DNA from: Onchidella celtica
Lineage: Eukaryota > Mollusca > Gastropoda > Systellommatophora > Onchidiidae
DNA: 64,000 nt
Reading direction: 5' to 3'
Assembly (NCBI GenBank): GCA_963931925.1
Contig: OZ007579.1
Span: forward strand, 48,708,771-48,772,770
The number at the start of each line of letters is the position of its first letter. Position 1 is the stretch's first letter. The notes under the pieces were generated by a model that was not told where the DNA came from, did no database searches, and worked only from the letters and a program-made list of their open reading frames with translations. A program made the position numbers and the translations under genes. Below, piece by piece: positions 10,010 through 22,400 of this stretch.

Positions 10010-13000
10010 TCGTCGCGCCACTTAACAAAAACAGGGGCATGGTGTAGCCAACTCCCAGCACGGTCTTACCAATACTTAAGTGGACGCTTAAGTGGACACA
10101 ATTATCCAGATTTTCCCTCTACTGCGCAATTGCAGAATAACATTACCTCAGTGATTCTCAAGCTTTAGGATTCTTGGGATAAAAACTTTTTTTATTTTGT
10201 TTGGGGTGTTTTTGGGTTGAATTTTTTATATTTTTTAAAGGTGATCTAGTGAGAATATTCAATAGAATTTCTGCAACAGTGGTTCTCAAATTCTGAGAAT
10301 TTTTTAAAAAATTTTTTTGAAAAAGCTTGAAATTTCATGTGTTTATGCTTTAATAAAGGTTGAATTTTTATATATATTTTTTTAAGATTGAATTTTTTTA
10401 TATTTTAAAGATGGTCGAGTGGCGTCCAAACCTACATTACTTCTAGTTCCCTCGGTTTGACTGGTTTTACTTTCCTTTACATTGCAATGAAGCTTTAGTA
10501 GAGACGAGTTTGTCGTGAAATCAGGATTCATCAGGCAAACGGTTCATAACAATTAACATGTCATTTAACTGTTGAAAAATGACTGAACAAAAAATAGATT
10601 TCGTTTAGTCCGTTTTGTTTGCGATTTCAATGCTCTTTTTAAAATATAATTCAAGATTAAAATCAAATCCTATATTTCACTAATTCTCCACCTTTTAACG
10701 GAAAAGATTGTTTTAGTAGACCGACTAAAGTAACCAAAATTTTGCATGCGGGTTTTAAATACTGTGGAGAATGCATCGACATTTGGATTTATTTTTATTG
10801 CTTTCATTTTTTTTTGTTTTTTTTTTTTGAGTTTGCATTTCGTCGCTGGCTGCTCGCAACCATTAAATTTTTTTTTTTCGCGAGCACATGACGCGTGGTG
10901 TGAACACTGGCTCATTTTGCTCAAACACAAAGGGCCGTAATACCATAGGTGGCGCTCCACAAGTGGAGGTATGCTTTCAAGCACTTTCGCATTATCCGAC
11001 TCGATGTTATCAATATGGCGAACGTTGCAAGAAGGATTTATTTAAATCTATTTGGATTCTTGAGAATGATTTGATCAACATTAGGTGCAGCTATGGTGTT
11101 TTCTTGCCTTATGATGCAAATGGCTGTATATATCGTGCATAGCTTTATTTAAAAAAATGTGTTTATCATGTGATTTTAGGCATCAGCCATTATCTCATTA
11201 AATGAGCTTATGGATCATATTCCCATGCAAAGTGATTTATTGATTGTAAAATCGGAGTTGTAGCCCTATGTACCTGAAATTGAAACACTTTTTCAAAAAA
11301 AATTCTTTTTTATGCTTGCAATTCCCCGATAACCTGTCGCCTTTCTATACTCTAATCCTGATTGGCAGTGAAATAAATTATACTCCAGTGAACAGTGGGT
11401 GTGTTTTCTTAGTGTTTACTATATGAAAACTTGTTTTATGTTGTGATTTGTATGATTGATACGACTTAAACGTTAACCAATTACTTAAAGTGATATTGAT
11501 ATTAACGAAACATATTTACTGACAGAAATAATAATATAATACAAACAAATTAGGTGGGAAATCTGAAACCAGGCAGGGATTGAGATTAAAAGTAGGTACT
11601 CAAAACTGATTTTGGAAAGTCGCTGTATAGACACTTAAATTAAGTTTTCCAATTGAAAGACCTCACTTTCTTAAGAATTTTGATACCAAATTTGTCTCTG
11701 TATCTCAATATTTGGCAAAGTTATGGTCATCTGAATTTTCATGAAAACACCACCGGTGCGTTATCACTGCAAACATACCAAACTGTAAACACATTCTGTT
11801 TACAGACAACAAGCCTAAATTTTATCAAGGGTTTAAATTATTAATAAGTGGTCTTTTATTTGAATCAAAAATACCTCTACATTAAATTTCACTTTTTGAC
11901 AAGGGAGACAAAAATGTCAAAATTTATCAGTTTTCACTGTCATTATAGAAAATCGACAGATTGACGCAGAAGTAAGAAACACATCATTGTGTTGGTTATT
12001 CGAAGGCCTATCCACAGAAGGATAAACGAAATGGTTATTTTCAAAATCAACAGCCATATTGAAGCTTAATTTAGGAGAAAAAAATGCGTAATTTCGCAAA
12101 TTTTAAAACTCCATACAAACATAAAATCGACATACACAAAAAACAAATGACTTTCCGTAGCCCAGGCAAAAATATACCAAAATAAAGGTTAGTTATTCAA
12201 TGTAATCCAAATATCAGTAAATTGTAATTTTGAGTCTGTGTGATCAGATCCATCTTGAAACGATATATGGGTGTTACTCAGCTCCCGCAGATTAGCGATT
12301 TTGGCCGTTAAAATGTCCGATAGTGACTACTTTGGGTTCATAATATTAAAGTTATAACAGCAATGTCATGGAATTGAAAAATAACGTTTGAAAGAGGTAT
12401 TATTTTCAATGATATTATTGGTATGTGGCATTTTAAGTTATTTTATTTTGGTGCTGAACTACAGAGGAATAAGAACGACCCAATTTGATTGCGGCAGTGC
12501 CGATAGCCACCGTGATTTTTGCAAAAGGGAACAATGCAATAATCTGGCATTTTGGAGAGAAAATTACAGTTTATTATGCGCAGCCGTCACTCCATGGAGC
12601 ATCAGTATAGGGCAAATCAAGCGGTCACTTCCGGGATCGGCTGCTGTTTGTTTACCTCCAGTTACTGCGCGCCCCCTATCGGATTAAGGGGAAATAATTT
12701 CAGCAAAATGAGCCCTTCCTATCGTATGTAGGTCACTACTGCATCCACCCTGCTCGGGGCTAAACTGAGAACACAGGAATACCGTGTATAGAGGGTAGAA
12801 AGTGATTGGCGAGGTATTGATTGGGGGAGGGGACGCGCTGCTCTTTGCGTGGCTTTTAAGCTAGTATTAATATAAAACAAGCTTTCCATTGCACCGACCT
12901 TTCAATTGGTTGAAAACAATAAATAAATATGACATCTGGAACAAAATATTATGGTTTTCTTCACACAGAATTTAACAAAAAAAGAAAAAAGTCATTTCAG

Positions 13001-13110
13001 CTCGTTATCGCCTTAGATAAATCTGTCCTTCCATTTCTTTTAAGTACTGATTCTGTGGGCAGCGTTGTGTATATTATGCAAATAAACATTTTGTCCTTTA
13101 CAATGATAAC
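10010..13110. other. No gene recognised over about 3 kb
   Basis: T-rich tracts lie at 10,180-10,440 and 10,800-10,880. Open frames up to 104 codons show no domain, signal peptide followed by cysteines, or coding-like composition. A slightly GC-richer patch at 12,460-12,690 was examined and matched nothing I recognise. Confidence 0.5.
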
Positions 13111-13113
13111 TTC

Positions 13114-13116
<3 letters not shown>

Positions 13117-13192
<76 letters not shown>
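13117..13192. repeat. (GAAA)n microsatellite
   Basis: About 19 uninterrupted GAAA units. The KERKKERK frame through it is not a gene. Confidence 0.97.
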
Positions 13193-13193
<1 letters not shown>

Positions 13194-13448
13194 GAGGAAA
13201 GAAATGGGAAATCTATATTTTTCGATGTTTTTCAAAAGAATTTTGAAAAGACAATATCCAGTTCGGCTCGTTCACGCCTTAGTTAATTCCATTCATTCTA
13301 ACCTTTTATTTAGGAATTGGATCCGTGGCAAGTATTGATTATATACATATCAATATTAGTGCTTTATAATAGAAGATGGAAGAAAACAAATATCCCAATC
13401 TGAGGAGAACGGCGTCCTCCAATGATAACTATAAAGTCATAGATATCA

Positions 13449-14225
13449 TTGAATAAAGTTAAAAACTTGGGCACAATTTTAGAATCAGATCTCAGCATGG
13501 AAAATCAAATAAGTTCATTATGTCGATCATTAATGTTTCAATTAAAAAACATCAGCTCTATTCGTCCATTCATATCCCAAGAGGCAACTCGAATACTTAT
13601 CACTTCACTTATGTTTTCAAAGCTTGATTATTGTAACTCTCTGCTCTTTGGAATTCCGAGCAACAAAATAAAACGCCTTCAGATAATTCAGAATAATGCA
13701 GCTAGACTGATTTTTAGAAAATCAAAAAGAGAATATGCCTCAAGCCTTATTGACCAACTCCACTGGCTTACTGTTGAAAACAGAATAAAATTTAAAGCTG
13801 CAGTTTTGGTTTACAAATGTCTTGAAGGTTCAGCTCCCTCCTATCTTTCGGAACTTTTGAAAAAACATGAGTCTGATAGATTTTTAAGATCTACCACAGA
13901 AAACAAACTGGTTGTTCCCAGGTGTAAAACATCAAATTATGGAGATAGAGCTTTTAGTTGTTTTGGTCCCTGTGTGTGGAATTCTTTACCACAAGAGGTT
14001 CGAAATTCTGCCTCTCTAAACATATTTAAAAACAGGTTAAAAACATTTCTTTTTAAAAACTGAATTTTATAGCTTGCTATGGATGTATAAAACTAGTTTG
14101 TCTGTGTGTGTGTAAGTTTATTTGAATGTGCTTTTACGATTTTTTACTGTGTACAGCGCCTAGAGCTTTTACTGTTTTAGTCCTGGCGCTATATAAATGT
14201 ATATATTGTTATTATTATTATTGTT
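13449..14225 (+). mobile_element. CR1/L2-type LINE, ORF2 C-terminus and 3' tail
   Basis: An uninterrupted 204-codon frame covers the last part of a LINE polyprotein: LGTILESDLSM, SKLDYCNSLLFGIPSNKI, LQIIQNNAARLIF, IDQLHWLTVENRIKF, LEGSAPSYLSELL, YGDRAFSCFGP and WNSLPQEVR. The reverse transcriptase itself is missing, so the copy is 5'-truncated. It closes with a 'ggcgctatataaatg' motif and an ATT-rich microsatellite tail, both typical LINE 3' ends. The intact frame suggests a rather recent insertion. The group name is inferred from the motif pattern. Confidence 0.75.
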
Positions 14226-14254
14226 GGAGTATGACTGTTCTTGTATGTCTATCA

Positions 14255-14912
14255 CTACAAGATATCTCTTGCGCCGTTCTCTTTTTTTGATAGCCTGCTG
14301 GACTCTGTCAGCTTCCCATGCTTTGCTGCCTCTGGTAAGGGCCGCCCTCCAATTTGCACGATCAAGCGAGAGCTTTTCCCACTCACTCACATCAATGGCA
14401 AAGGCCTTCAGTGATTGCTTGAGAGTGTCTTTGTAACGTCTCTTTGGGGCCCCAACATTCGTCGTTCCATTGGAGAGCTCAGAGAAGTAGATTTGCTTAG
14501 GGAGTCTGGAGTCGGGCATTCTGACAACATGTCCTGCCCAACGTAGCTGAATTTTTTTCAGGTGGCAGAAGATGCTCAATTCCTTGGCACGATTGAGGAC
14601 CTCAGTGTCTGGAATTTTATCCTGCCATTTGATCCTTAGGATCTTTCTAAGGCAGGTCAGATGAAAGTGATTTAGCTTTCTGGCATGCGATTGGTACACT
14701 GTCCAGGTTTCAGCCCCATAGAGTAGGGTGGGAAGGACCACAGCATTGTACACTTTCAGCTTAGTGTCTGTGCGAATGCCGGCGACATCCCATACTCTCT
14801 TTCGAAGCCTGCCAAATGCAGAGCTGGCTTTGCTGATTCTTGAGAGAATTTCAGTATCAACACGAGTCGCGGAAGACAGTGTACTGCCAAGATAGGTGAA
14901 GTTCTCCGACAC
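14255..14912 (-). mobile_element. RTE-like LINE 3' end, minus copy
   Basis: The minus strand reads FTYLGSTLSSATRVDTEI, ISKASSAFGRLRKRVW, NAVVLPTLLYGAETWTVY, LTCLRKILRIKWQDKIPDTE, QLRWAGHVVRMPDSRLPKQI and GAPKRRYKDTLKQSL, the post-RT part of an RTE-like LINE. It breaks off just before the C2H2 tail, which appears instead on the plus strand from 14,938. The frame has no stop over about 220 codons, so the insertion is relatively young. The RT and endonuclease are absent. Confidence 0.8.
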
Positions 14913-14937
14913 CTGATGGACGAACTATTACTGTTTT

Positions 14938-15137
14938 GTGCAAATTGGAGGGCGGCCCTTACCAGAGGCAGCAAAGCATGGGAAGCTGACAGAGTCCAGC
15001 AGGCTATCAAAAAAAGAGAACGGCGCAAGAAAAGGCCCAGTGGTACTGAACCAACGGAGCACTCTTGTCATTTATGCGGAAGAGTCTGCAGGGCAAAAAT
15101 AGGACTTATCAGTCACATGAGAAGAAATAAGTCATGA
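14938..15137 (+). mobile_element. RTE-like LINE tail, inverted copy with C2H2 end
   Basis: The plus strand encodes NWRAALTRGSKAWEADR and then HSCHLCGRVCRAKIGLISHM. This is the terminal part of the same LINE as the minus copy next door. Its first ~92 bases are an exact inverted copy of 14,269-14,360. The zinc-knuckle end (Cys-x2-Cys ... His-x3-5-basic) is intact. Confidence 0.8.
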
Positions 15138-15139
15138 AA

Positions 15140-16590
15140 GAACAGTCTTTCCATTCTGTCCTCTGTGTCCTTTAGTTCTCTTTATTGTCCATGTGTTGAA
15201 ATTCTCAACAATTTCTGTTCTTTATTCCTCTGGTGTTGTTAAGGTCATCATCATACCTGATGGACGAACTATTATTATTATTATTATTATCACTACAAGA
15301 GATTAGTAAAGCCTAACGTTTCTCTCATCTGTGAATCCGTACGGATCAGAACTTATCAGATTTGTTGTATCACCAAGAAAGACTTGAGTTGGAACCATGG
15401 AGCTATTAAGTCCGTACAGCTGATTTCATGCGTGCGCATTAGAAGGCAATAGCCGCCATCTTGTATAGGGCAAGCCTCAGCGTTTACACATCCGTTGCAC
15501 TACAGCTTCTGCTTTCTACCTTCCCTTTCCCTTTCCTCTGCTAACTCCTTCTTTCTTTTCCTCTGCTCCTGTACCTTCTATTTCTTCTCTACCTTCTTTC
15601 TTTCCCGCTTTAAAAGGAGGGAGAACTGTTCTCATTCAATTTAAGTCAATGAATTTACTATAGAACTAGACATTAGTAGCCTATGTACCGGGGTACATGT
15701 ATTTGGATTTTACCACAATATTATTCTTTGTTTCTCATTAAATTCAGTTGTCTACTATTAGCTGGTGTGCACTGGCTCTTTTGAACTCTTGTTTTGAATA
15801 CATCATGTAATCATATTAATAATAAATAATAATGGTTATAGTGATTCCAGTTGATGCACATACAACACTGATGTCACAATGCAATTACCAGTTACCGCAC
15901 CTCATGCAAGGTGTCAGATGAATGCATGTAGGTGCAGTCATTTTTTGAATGAAAATCCACCCGAACTAGAATGTCCAGAGCACTCCTGTGAGCTTACACC
16001 AGACCACTAAATGGAGAAATCTGTAGGGTCACATGTTTACCTTTGAACTGAAGATGGAGGTTGTGGGAACACAAAACTTGGGAAAGTTATCCAAGGCAAA
16101 ATACAAGCTTAAACAGCAGTCATATGCTATGTGATGTTGTGATCTCTTGTTAAGAACGTCACAAAACACTAGTAAATGAAACTGTATGGGAGAACAAATA
16201 TTGACCGCATCAACGTGCTGACTGCACCTAGTGCACTGACTATATAGATCTAGAACTAGATTCAAAAGGCGAGAGATTGACCTGTAGCCGTAGGAATTTA
16301 TACATTTTTGTTTGGAAAAGATCTAGAATGCACAATTCAGCTGTGCTCAAACCTCTGAATAACTAGGCTAAGGCTGTTCTGATTTTTAGATATATATATA
16401 TACAAGCATAATCACCAGTTCAATGAACGGAAAAAAAATAAAATGATAATACATGAGTAAAAGTAATGTGACTCACAATTCACATGAATTAAAATGGTAA
16501 TCCCAATAGATCTTATAACAATAACATCTTTGGAGAATAGTCCATTACAGAACTTCCAGGTTTACAATGTTTCTAGATTGCTTATCAGGT
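15140..16590. other. No gene recognised
   Basis: An ATT microsatellite lies at 15,268-15,290, and a pyrimidine-rich patch (TTCC/CTTT) lies at 15,500-15,610. No coding signal seen. Confidence 0.5.
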
Positions 16591-16591
16591 G

Positions 16592-17860
16592 CTAAGATAA
16601 CTGTTGAATTTTTGTTTCCTGTCCGTGAAGAGCTACATACATCATTCCATGCTTAAAAACAGGACGGCGTAAATCCTTCGAGTCCTTAAGATTCTGGTAT
16701 GAATCAGCCCTTAGCCTTGATTGCTCTCCTCTTATAAGCTGCAGTCTTTCCGACTCAATCTTGGCATAGGCGTTGACCATGAATTGCTGAAAAAGCCGAT
16801 GCGCTTGGAGAGTATAATTTCCATGCCGGGTGAAAAACTCAAAGCAATGGAGCTGATTCTGTGTCCGTTTGTAATTAAATTTTAATTGCAGATCCCAGCC
16901 ATCTGTTCCTTTAGGGAAAAGTATTGGGTACTGAAGAGCATCATAGGCTCGGTGTAGCTCACAGATCCTCTGAACATTATTATCTCTCTGGTGTAAGACA
17001 ATATCATGGTGTCCAACAGGATTATTTGGCATTAACATAATTTCTGGAGCTCCCTGTGCATCATATCGCCTACTGTGTTCCTTAGCAGGACGTGCATCCT
17101 CTCTAATGACAATTTTGAAATTTGGGAACTGACTACGCCTAGCAAACTCATACGCTGACTTTAGTTCATGGACATACTTATTACGATCTTGCAATACTGT
17201 TTGAACCAATAAAACTACAGCTTCACACAGAGGACTGTCCAAAACAGACATAATTTGTCTACGAAGATCCATCTCAGAATCCATGTAATTCGCAAAAACT
17301 TAGGCGGCTCCTGTGTCAAAGGCTCCAATGGTCCCACCAAGTGACATACTTGACCCTGAATGTAAAAATTAGGATTCCATCCATCCACACGAATCATCTT
17401 ACATCCAAACAAAGTCATTTGAAAGGCACCATTGTAATGTCTGATATAAGAAACTTTTCGATTCTTCAGAATCACCACATTATAATCGCTTGAATTCCGG
17501 AGGTAGTTCAGAATACGGCTGCAATTTAATTTTACCATTGTTGCAACACATTGCTGCTGTCTCTGTGGCATGACAACATCAGAACATGGGCATTGCAGAG
17601 AAAGATTTCCTACGGCTATGGTCACCAAACAACTTTCCGGAGAATAATTTAAGGCCTTTGGTATAGTATTGTGTAGTGCAGCTGGATATAGGTGGTGCAA
17701 GATCTGCAGGCTGAGGAGGGGCAGGAACAGCAACAGGCATGGGAGGACCTGCAGATGCATGTGATGCAGACACAGCCGGATCTTCATTCTCAAGGGTGGC
17801 ATTACTTCTTAAGTGACGGGGTTGCTTAGCATTGTGAGTTAAACGACCCATCGTGGACTT
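16592..17860 (-). pseudogene. Helitron Rep/helicase gene, internally deleted
   Basis: Minus-strand frames give the N-terminal part of a Helitron protein: an opening MGRLTHNAKQPRHLR (ATG at 17,851), then after frame changes a YIQGQVCHLVG-like block and KFLRI. Next come RRYDAQGAPEIMLM, VGHHDIVLHQRD, RICELHRAYDALQYPILFP and KGTDGWDL (the Helitron helicase-like N domain), HCFEFFTRHGNYT and RADSYQNLKD. Immediately after this the frame jumps to KHGMMYVALHG, which resembles the HGQLYVALSR end of the Pif1-type helicase. The Rep catalytic region and nearly the whole helicase are therefore deleted. At least two frameshifts are present. Confidence 0.75.
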
Positions 17861-17961
17861 TCATTTGCGAGGCATCTGATGAAAAAAAAAAAAGATTAAA
17901 TAGTTGATGGAAATATGTAACGTTTTGAGTAGAAAAATGAATTAGGGGCCTCAATGTAAAA

Positions 17962-17986
17962 TACATGCCTCCCCCCCCCACCCCCC
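17962..17986. repeat. Poly-C tract
   Basis: Two C-runs separated by one A, one of many homopolymeric G/C tracts in the window. Confidence 0.9.
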
Positions 17987-18049
17987 CTGCAATTTCTATT
18001 TAGATGCAGAAATCAATGAAAAACTGTACCAATTGGATCTAGACTGAGA

Positions 18050-18870
18050 GTAACACCCAGATCTAGATCTAAATATAGTTAGACCTTTCTTGGATCTGTC
18101 AGCATTGATTTAGCCTATAATGGTGTTCGTGATTCCCAACTACTCGCTGACTAAAATAAAAAATTTAAAAAACAAAAAAAACTCTAAAAAGCATTGATAA
18201 TGGTGATTTTGACTCCTAAGTACCTGATCAGTTTACCAAAAAAATTTTCAGAGGTGTTCTTGACATGCCGAATTGATGTTCACGAATAACACTAACAGTA
18301 ACACTAACAGCTAGGCCCTATTTCCAACGAATAAGTTATTGTCCTAAATTTCTTTCATTCTAATCTAGAATCTAGATCTAGATCTAGATCTAGATCTAGA
18401 GATCCATACAATAAAAAACAGAATGGGCTAATCAATCTGTGGCTGTGCCTCTGTAGAATGCTTAACTGTACACTTTAGAGTAATTTAGACCCAGAATCTA
18501 GATCTAAAAAGTGTAACTGTAAGCTTTGATCTCGCATTAGTAGATCTATGTCAAATTAAGGGGTCTTCCTGGACGCAGAGCGAGTAAATCCAGCTAGATC
18601 TAGATTTAGCTGTAGTGTAAGTAAGCTTATATAGAGCTCAAACACAAAGATAAGCAAGATCTCGATAATGTATTTGTTATTTTGTAAGTAAGTCGTGAAA
18701 AATCAGTGATGCTTACATTGACCAAAGCATGTACTTCAACTCTTCAAGCCAATATGTGCGTGCAACTGAATCCGTCACAATTGAAATCAATGTCAAAGGT
18801 GAAGAATTTGTGGAGAGAGTAGAGCTCAAGATCTAGATCTAGATGTGTAATGCAGCTTGGCCAAAGCGTG
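18050..18870. repeat. Scattered (TAGATC)n palindromic hexamer repeats
   Basis: The self-complementary string AGATCTAGATCT recurs at about 18,058, 18,367-18,400 (six units), 18,497, 18,595 and 18,828. Between them the DNA is AT-rich without genes. Confidence 0.85.
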
Positions 18871-19715
18871 TTCTTCGAGTCACCATGTGCGTGCAAATGA
18901 ATCCTTCACATCTGAATTGTAGTTGTAGAGATATTGGGCGGTCTCGGTGCCGGATTGGTTTCACGATACCGTAATAGAATATTGTGCCGGATCGGTTTCA
19001 AACGATACTTCCTTTCAAACAGATGATCTAAGCATAGGAAAAAAAACTCGATCCCCGATACTTTTTATGACATGAACGATGCTGTCAGGATGACGCCAAG
19101 ATGGAGAATGAAAATTAGAACTGTTGACAGCACGATGAAACAATGCATTTACTATAAATTCAAGAACAAAACCAATCAAAATAATGAAAACTTCCGTGCA
19201 CCCTTCAGGGTATTTGAAATGTACATGCAAAATTTGGTTACTGTAGGTGGCCTTGTAAAAAAGCCTTTTGCGTTCAAAGGTGGAGAAAGTGCGTAATATA
19301 TAATTAGATTATAATTTTGCCTCTCTCTAGTCTCTCTCACACACACACAGACACACACACATACACACACCAGTTCCTGGATCTTAATGGGTCTATGGCA
19401 AAACCAACTTTCCCTCAGTTCTTTAGCATGTTTTTTTTTTGTGTGTGTGTTTTTTATAATTGTTATGGGAAACCCTCTCATTGTTGGTTATCTGAGAGAA
19501 ACTGACTTGTAAAGTTTCCTCTGTCCACACGCTGACTTTTTTTTTATTTATCATGTCTCATCATGAGCTAAAATAATATGCGGTAAAAAGAGTACTTATA
19601 CATAGTTCCCTTCCCTTTTACTTCTGAACGATTGACCAATTAATAAAAATAACATAATATAAAAACAGCGTAAATCATAAATTTATATTTATTATCAAAC
19701 ACTTTAAAAACGGGT
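18871..19715. other. No gene recognised; includes (CA)n
   Basis: A CA/CACACAGA microsatellite lies at 19,338-19,371, and a GT/T-run at 19,430-19,455. A duplicated 'ggtttcaaacgatac'-like phrase lies near 18,957-19,010. No coding content. Confidence 0.5.
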
Positions 19716-19719
19716 TTTG

Positions 19720-20695
19720 AACAGAAGGACCCAAAGAACATGAATGGACAGGAGCCGCCTCATTCTCAGGTGCAGATGGAAAAAATCGAATGCCTCAGTC
19801 TTGAACCCAAAAACCTCTGTCTTTGTCACTGAAATTTAAGCAATCAACTTGATGATAAATCTAATGATTCCCAACCAGGAAACTTCATTACCTTTCTTGA
19901 TTCGCTGTCCTGCCTCCAGGCTTTACAGAACTCAAATATGATCTATTACAATGTCTTCATACACTGTGCAACATAAAATATGAAAATGTTCTTTGTTGGA
20001 TACCTGGCCACATTAGCATCAAGGACAATGAAACAGCAGACACTCTGGCCAAAGAAACGTTAAAACGTCCGCCAGGACACCTAAAAGGACCATGCACTAA
20101 CTTAAAACCGGCCATTGATAACTTCATTAAATCGGGGTGGCAGGAGAGATGATATGAACAAACATCAAATAAACTACACTCATACCTCTCAAGAAAATCG
20201 GAGAAATGAAAGTGTTCTTAGTAGACTCCGCCTGGGTCATACCCACCTCACACAATAGTGTTTACTTGGGGGTGGGGGGTGGGAGGTGGTTGAAGATCCC
20301 CCCGAATGTATGGCATGCAATTGCCAATTATCAATAAAATAAATTTCAACTGAATGTGTAGACGTCATGCATATTCCAAGAAGGCAATATGCCCACAGAT
20401 CCATGAAAGAATTATTTTCTGACGTGGACCAGCAGCACATCTTGTCATTTCTGAAAGAGGTCGAACTATACATGTTGATTTCACAGACTTTTATCATATT
20501 TACAAAATTCATTTAGATATATACGGGCCTTTTCCCGTTAAATTTTTAATACTGGCCTTTCCCTGTTAGATCTTCCTTTTTATCTGATCTTACCTATAGG
20601 CAACTGAGGGCTGAAAGCTAGCCCGGAGAGAGAGAGAACGAAAAAACGGTAAGAGGCGCAAAGTGGCCGTTATCGTGCCGACGCGCCGTTGAACT
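19720..20695 (+). mobile_element. Jockey/I-like LINE with RNase H remnant (copy 2)
   Basis: Decayed frames show RNase H motifs: FLDSLSCLQAL (the D of the SDS box) and, at about 20,000, WIPGHISIKDNETADTLAKE (the GHxGxxGNExAD box). The LINE tail shared with copies at 0.4 and 61.8 kb follows, then the terminal 'cgcaaagtggccgttatcg' box at about 20,656. RNase H before the tail places the family in the RNase H-bearing I/Jockey-like LINEs. Multiple stops make it inactive. Confidence 0.75.
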
Positions 20696-21130
20696 CAAGC
20701 TCAACAAATTCAAACTCCATATCAAAAGTTCCGAAAGTATTATTGTATTTTTTTTTGTATGAGCTAAACGTTTGGCCTATACAGAATAATAAACTTTCTC
20801 TGTACTCTCACCATACAACCCCACCCCCCCCCCAACCACCTTTTTTGTTTACAGAAAAAGTAATCGATAATGTAATCAATGAAATAAATGAATAACTTTA
20901 TTTATCACGCTGCTAAGTACAATATTGATATAAATAAACAACAACAAAGAAAAAATACAACACTTTTAACATTCATTTTTCACAATTTAACCCCCATTTT
21001 AAAACAGAACCTGCAGGCTATGAAGGGTTATAGTCATTCCAGGTACCTCAATTTTTGGAAAACGCAGAATTGCGGTGGTTTGCCATGTTACCCTGAATTT
21101 GATAATCGACGGTTTAAAATCTGATGAAAT
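20696..21130. other. No gene recognised
   Basis: AT-rich sequence with a C-run at 20,820-20,835. No coding signal. Confidence 0.5.
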
Positions 21131-22400
21131 TCAATATGTGAGTTGGAATTTGAATAAAAAAACAACAAAAAACGGAAATGCATTGGAGTTAAGAATATAG
21201 CGTGTGTGCCATGGGTGTGACCTCAAAGATGCAGTTAAGAAAAATCAAGTGCAGCACTACAACATTAGAAGATGAAGGCTGACTATTTCACTATTATTTC
21301 CTCACAGAAAATCCCTCACACAAAACCGAGCAAGAAAACAAACACTATTCTGTCAGCGTATCACACGTCAGCAGTCATGTTGACATTGACCTAGCTTGCT
21401 GCGTGATGCAATATCAGACTGATGTTAAGCTCATTTCATATTCGTTTTTCTAGCTACTCTATGTTCTATCAATCTTTAGCTTTGACACTCCTTTGAAATT
21501 TATCAGCAGTTGCTCCTTTGATGTGGTACTGATGTCGCGTTGTTAAGTCATCCCTTTTAAACAGATCAGTTTAAGATAAGAAATTTAATACTAAAATCAG
21601 AACGTGACAAAACAACAACAACAACAGAGTTTAGTCTGTGACTGTATGGATTTTTCTATGAGTTTTTTTTAGCTTGATAAATAATTATGAAATGACTAAA
21701 CCCACGTAGTTTATTAATTTGCTTAGAGTAATGTCAGCATTTTACACGTCAGCAGTCTTTTGTCATGTTGACTTTAACCCACTTTCGTGCCTATGCACTA
21801 TTACAAAGCTGTTGATACCATTAAACTCTTTCCGTACGTCGGGGTCATATTGACACCGGTGACAACTTTAAAGTCAATGGCTTCTTCAGTTTTTGTTAAG
21901 TTGCTTGGGGTAATGTCAGCATTTTACACGTCAGCAGTCTTTTGCCATGTTGTCTCTAACCCAGTTTCCTGAATCATGCATAATTACCTTGATGTTAAGT
22001 CCATGATCATATAGACCCCGGTGGCCACTTTAAAGTCTTATAGCTTCTTCAGTTTTTGCACTAGAAACTTGATGTTATACATCAATCTTGCCCAGATTTA
22101 CACGCGAGCATGTGTGTAGTGAGCTAAGTACAAAAATGTGCTCACCAATACACGAGTGATTTTAGTACCTCTTCCCGAACTTCGTGGGGTCATATCCACC
22201 CATCTCCTAAAGAACATTTTTTCGCTTTATGGATTCTTTTTTTATGGTGTATTAGAGAACCTAGAGCTTTGCTAAACAATGAAACTGATAGAGATACGAG
22301 GGCAGTCGTACTCCACTAATATCCATAGCTTGGTAGTTATCATCGAATGACTACGTTCTCTCCATCTTGCGATACCTATTTCTCCCAGCCCATATTGCAC
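21130..22400 (+). repeat. Peptide-locus upstream unit, copy 1 (no peptide exon seen)
   Basis: This stretch is a diverged copy of the DNA upstream of the two secreted-peptide genes. Shared blocks include the 'acacgtcagcagtc...catgttga' phrase (repeated locally at about 21,363, 21,746, 21,927 and 22,515), 'ctatgttctatcaatcttt', 'tttgacactc' and 'ctttgatgtggta'. At 22,290-22,385 it has the proximal block 'ttctctccatcttgcgatac', which in the coding copies lies just before the exon. No signal-peptide exon follows here, so this is a broken or diverged copy. Confidence 0.65.

Noticed and set aside
12388-12687. 99-codon frame with a hydrophobic start and several Cys
   Set aside because: The hydrophobic part could pass as a signal peptide, but the rest matches no family and there is no supporting context. 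Low confidence either way.
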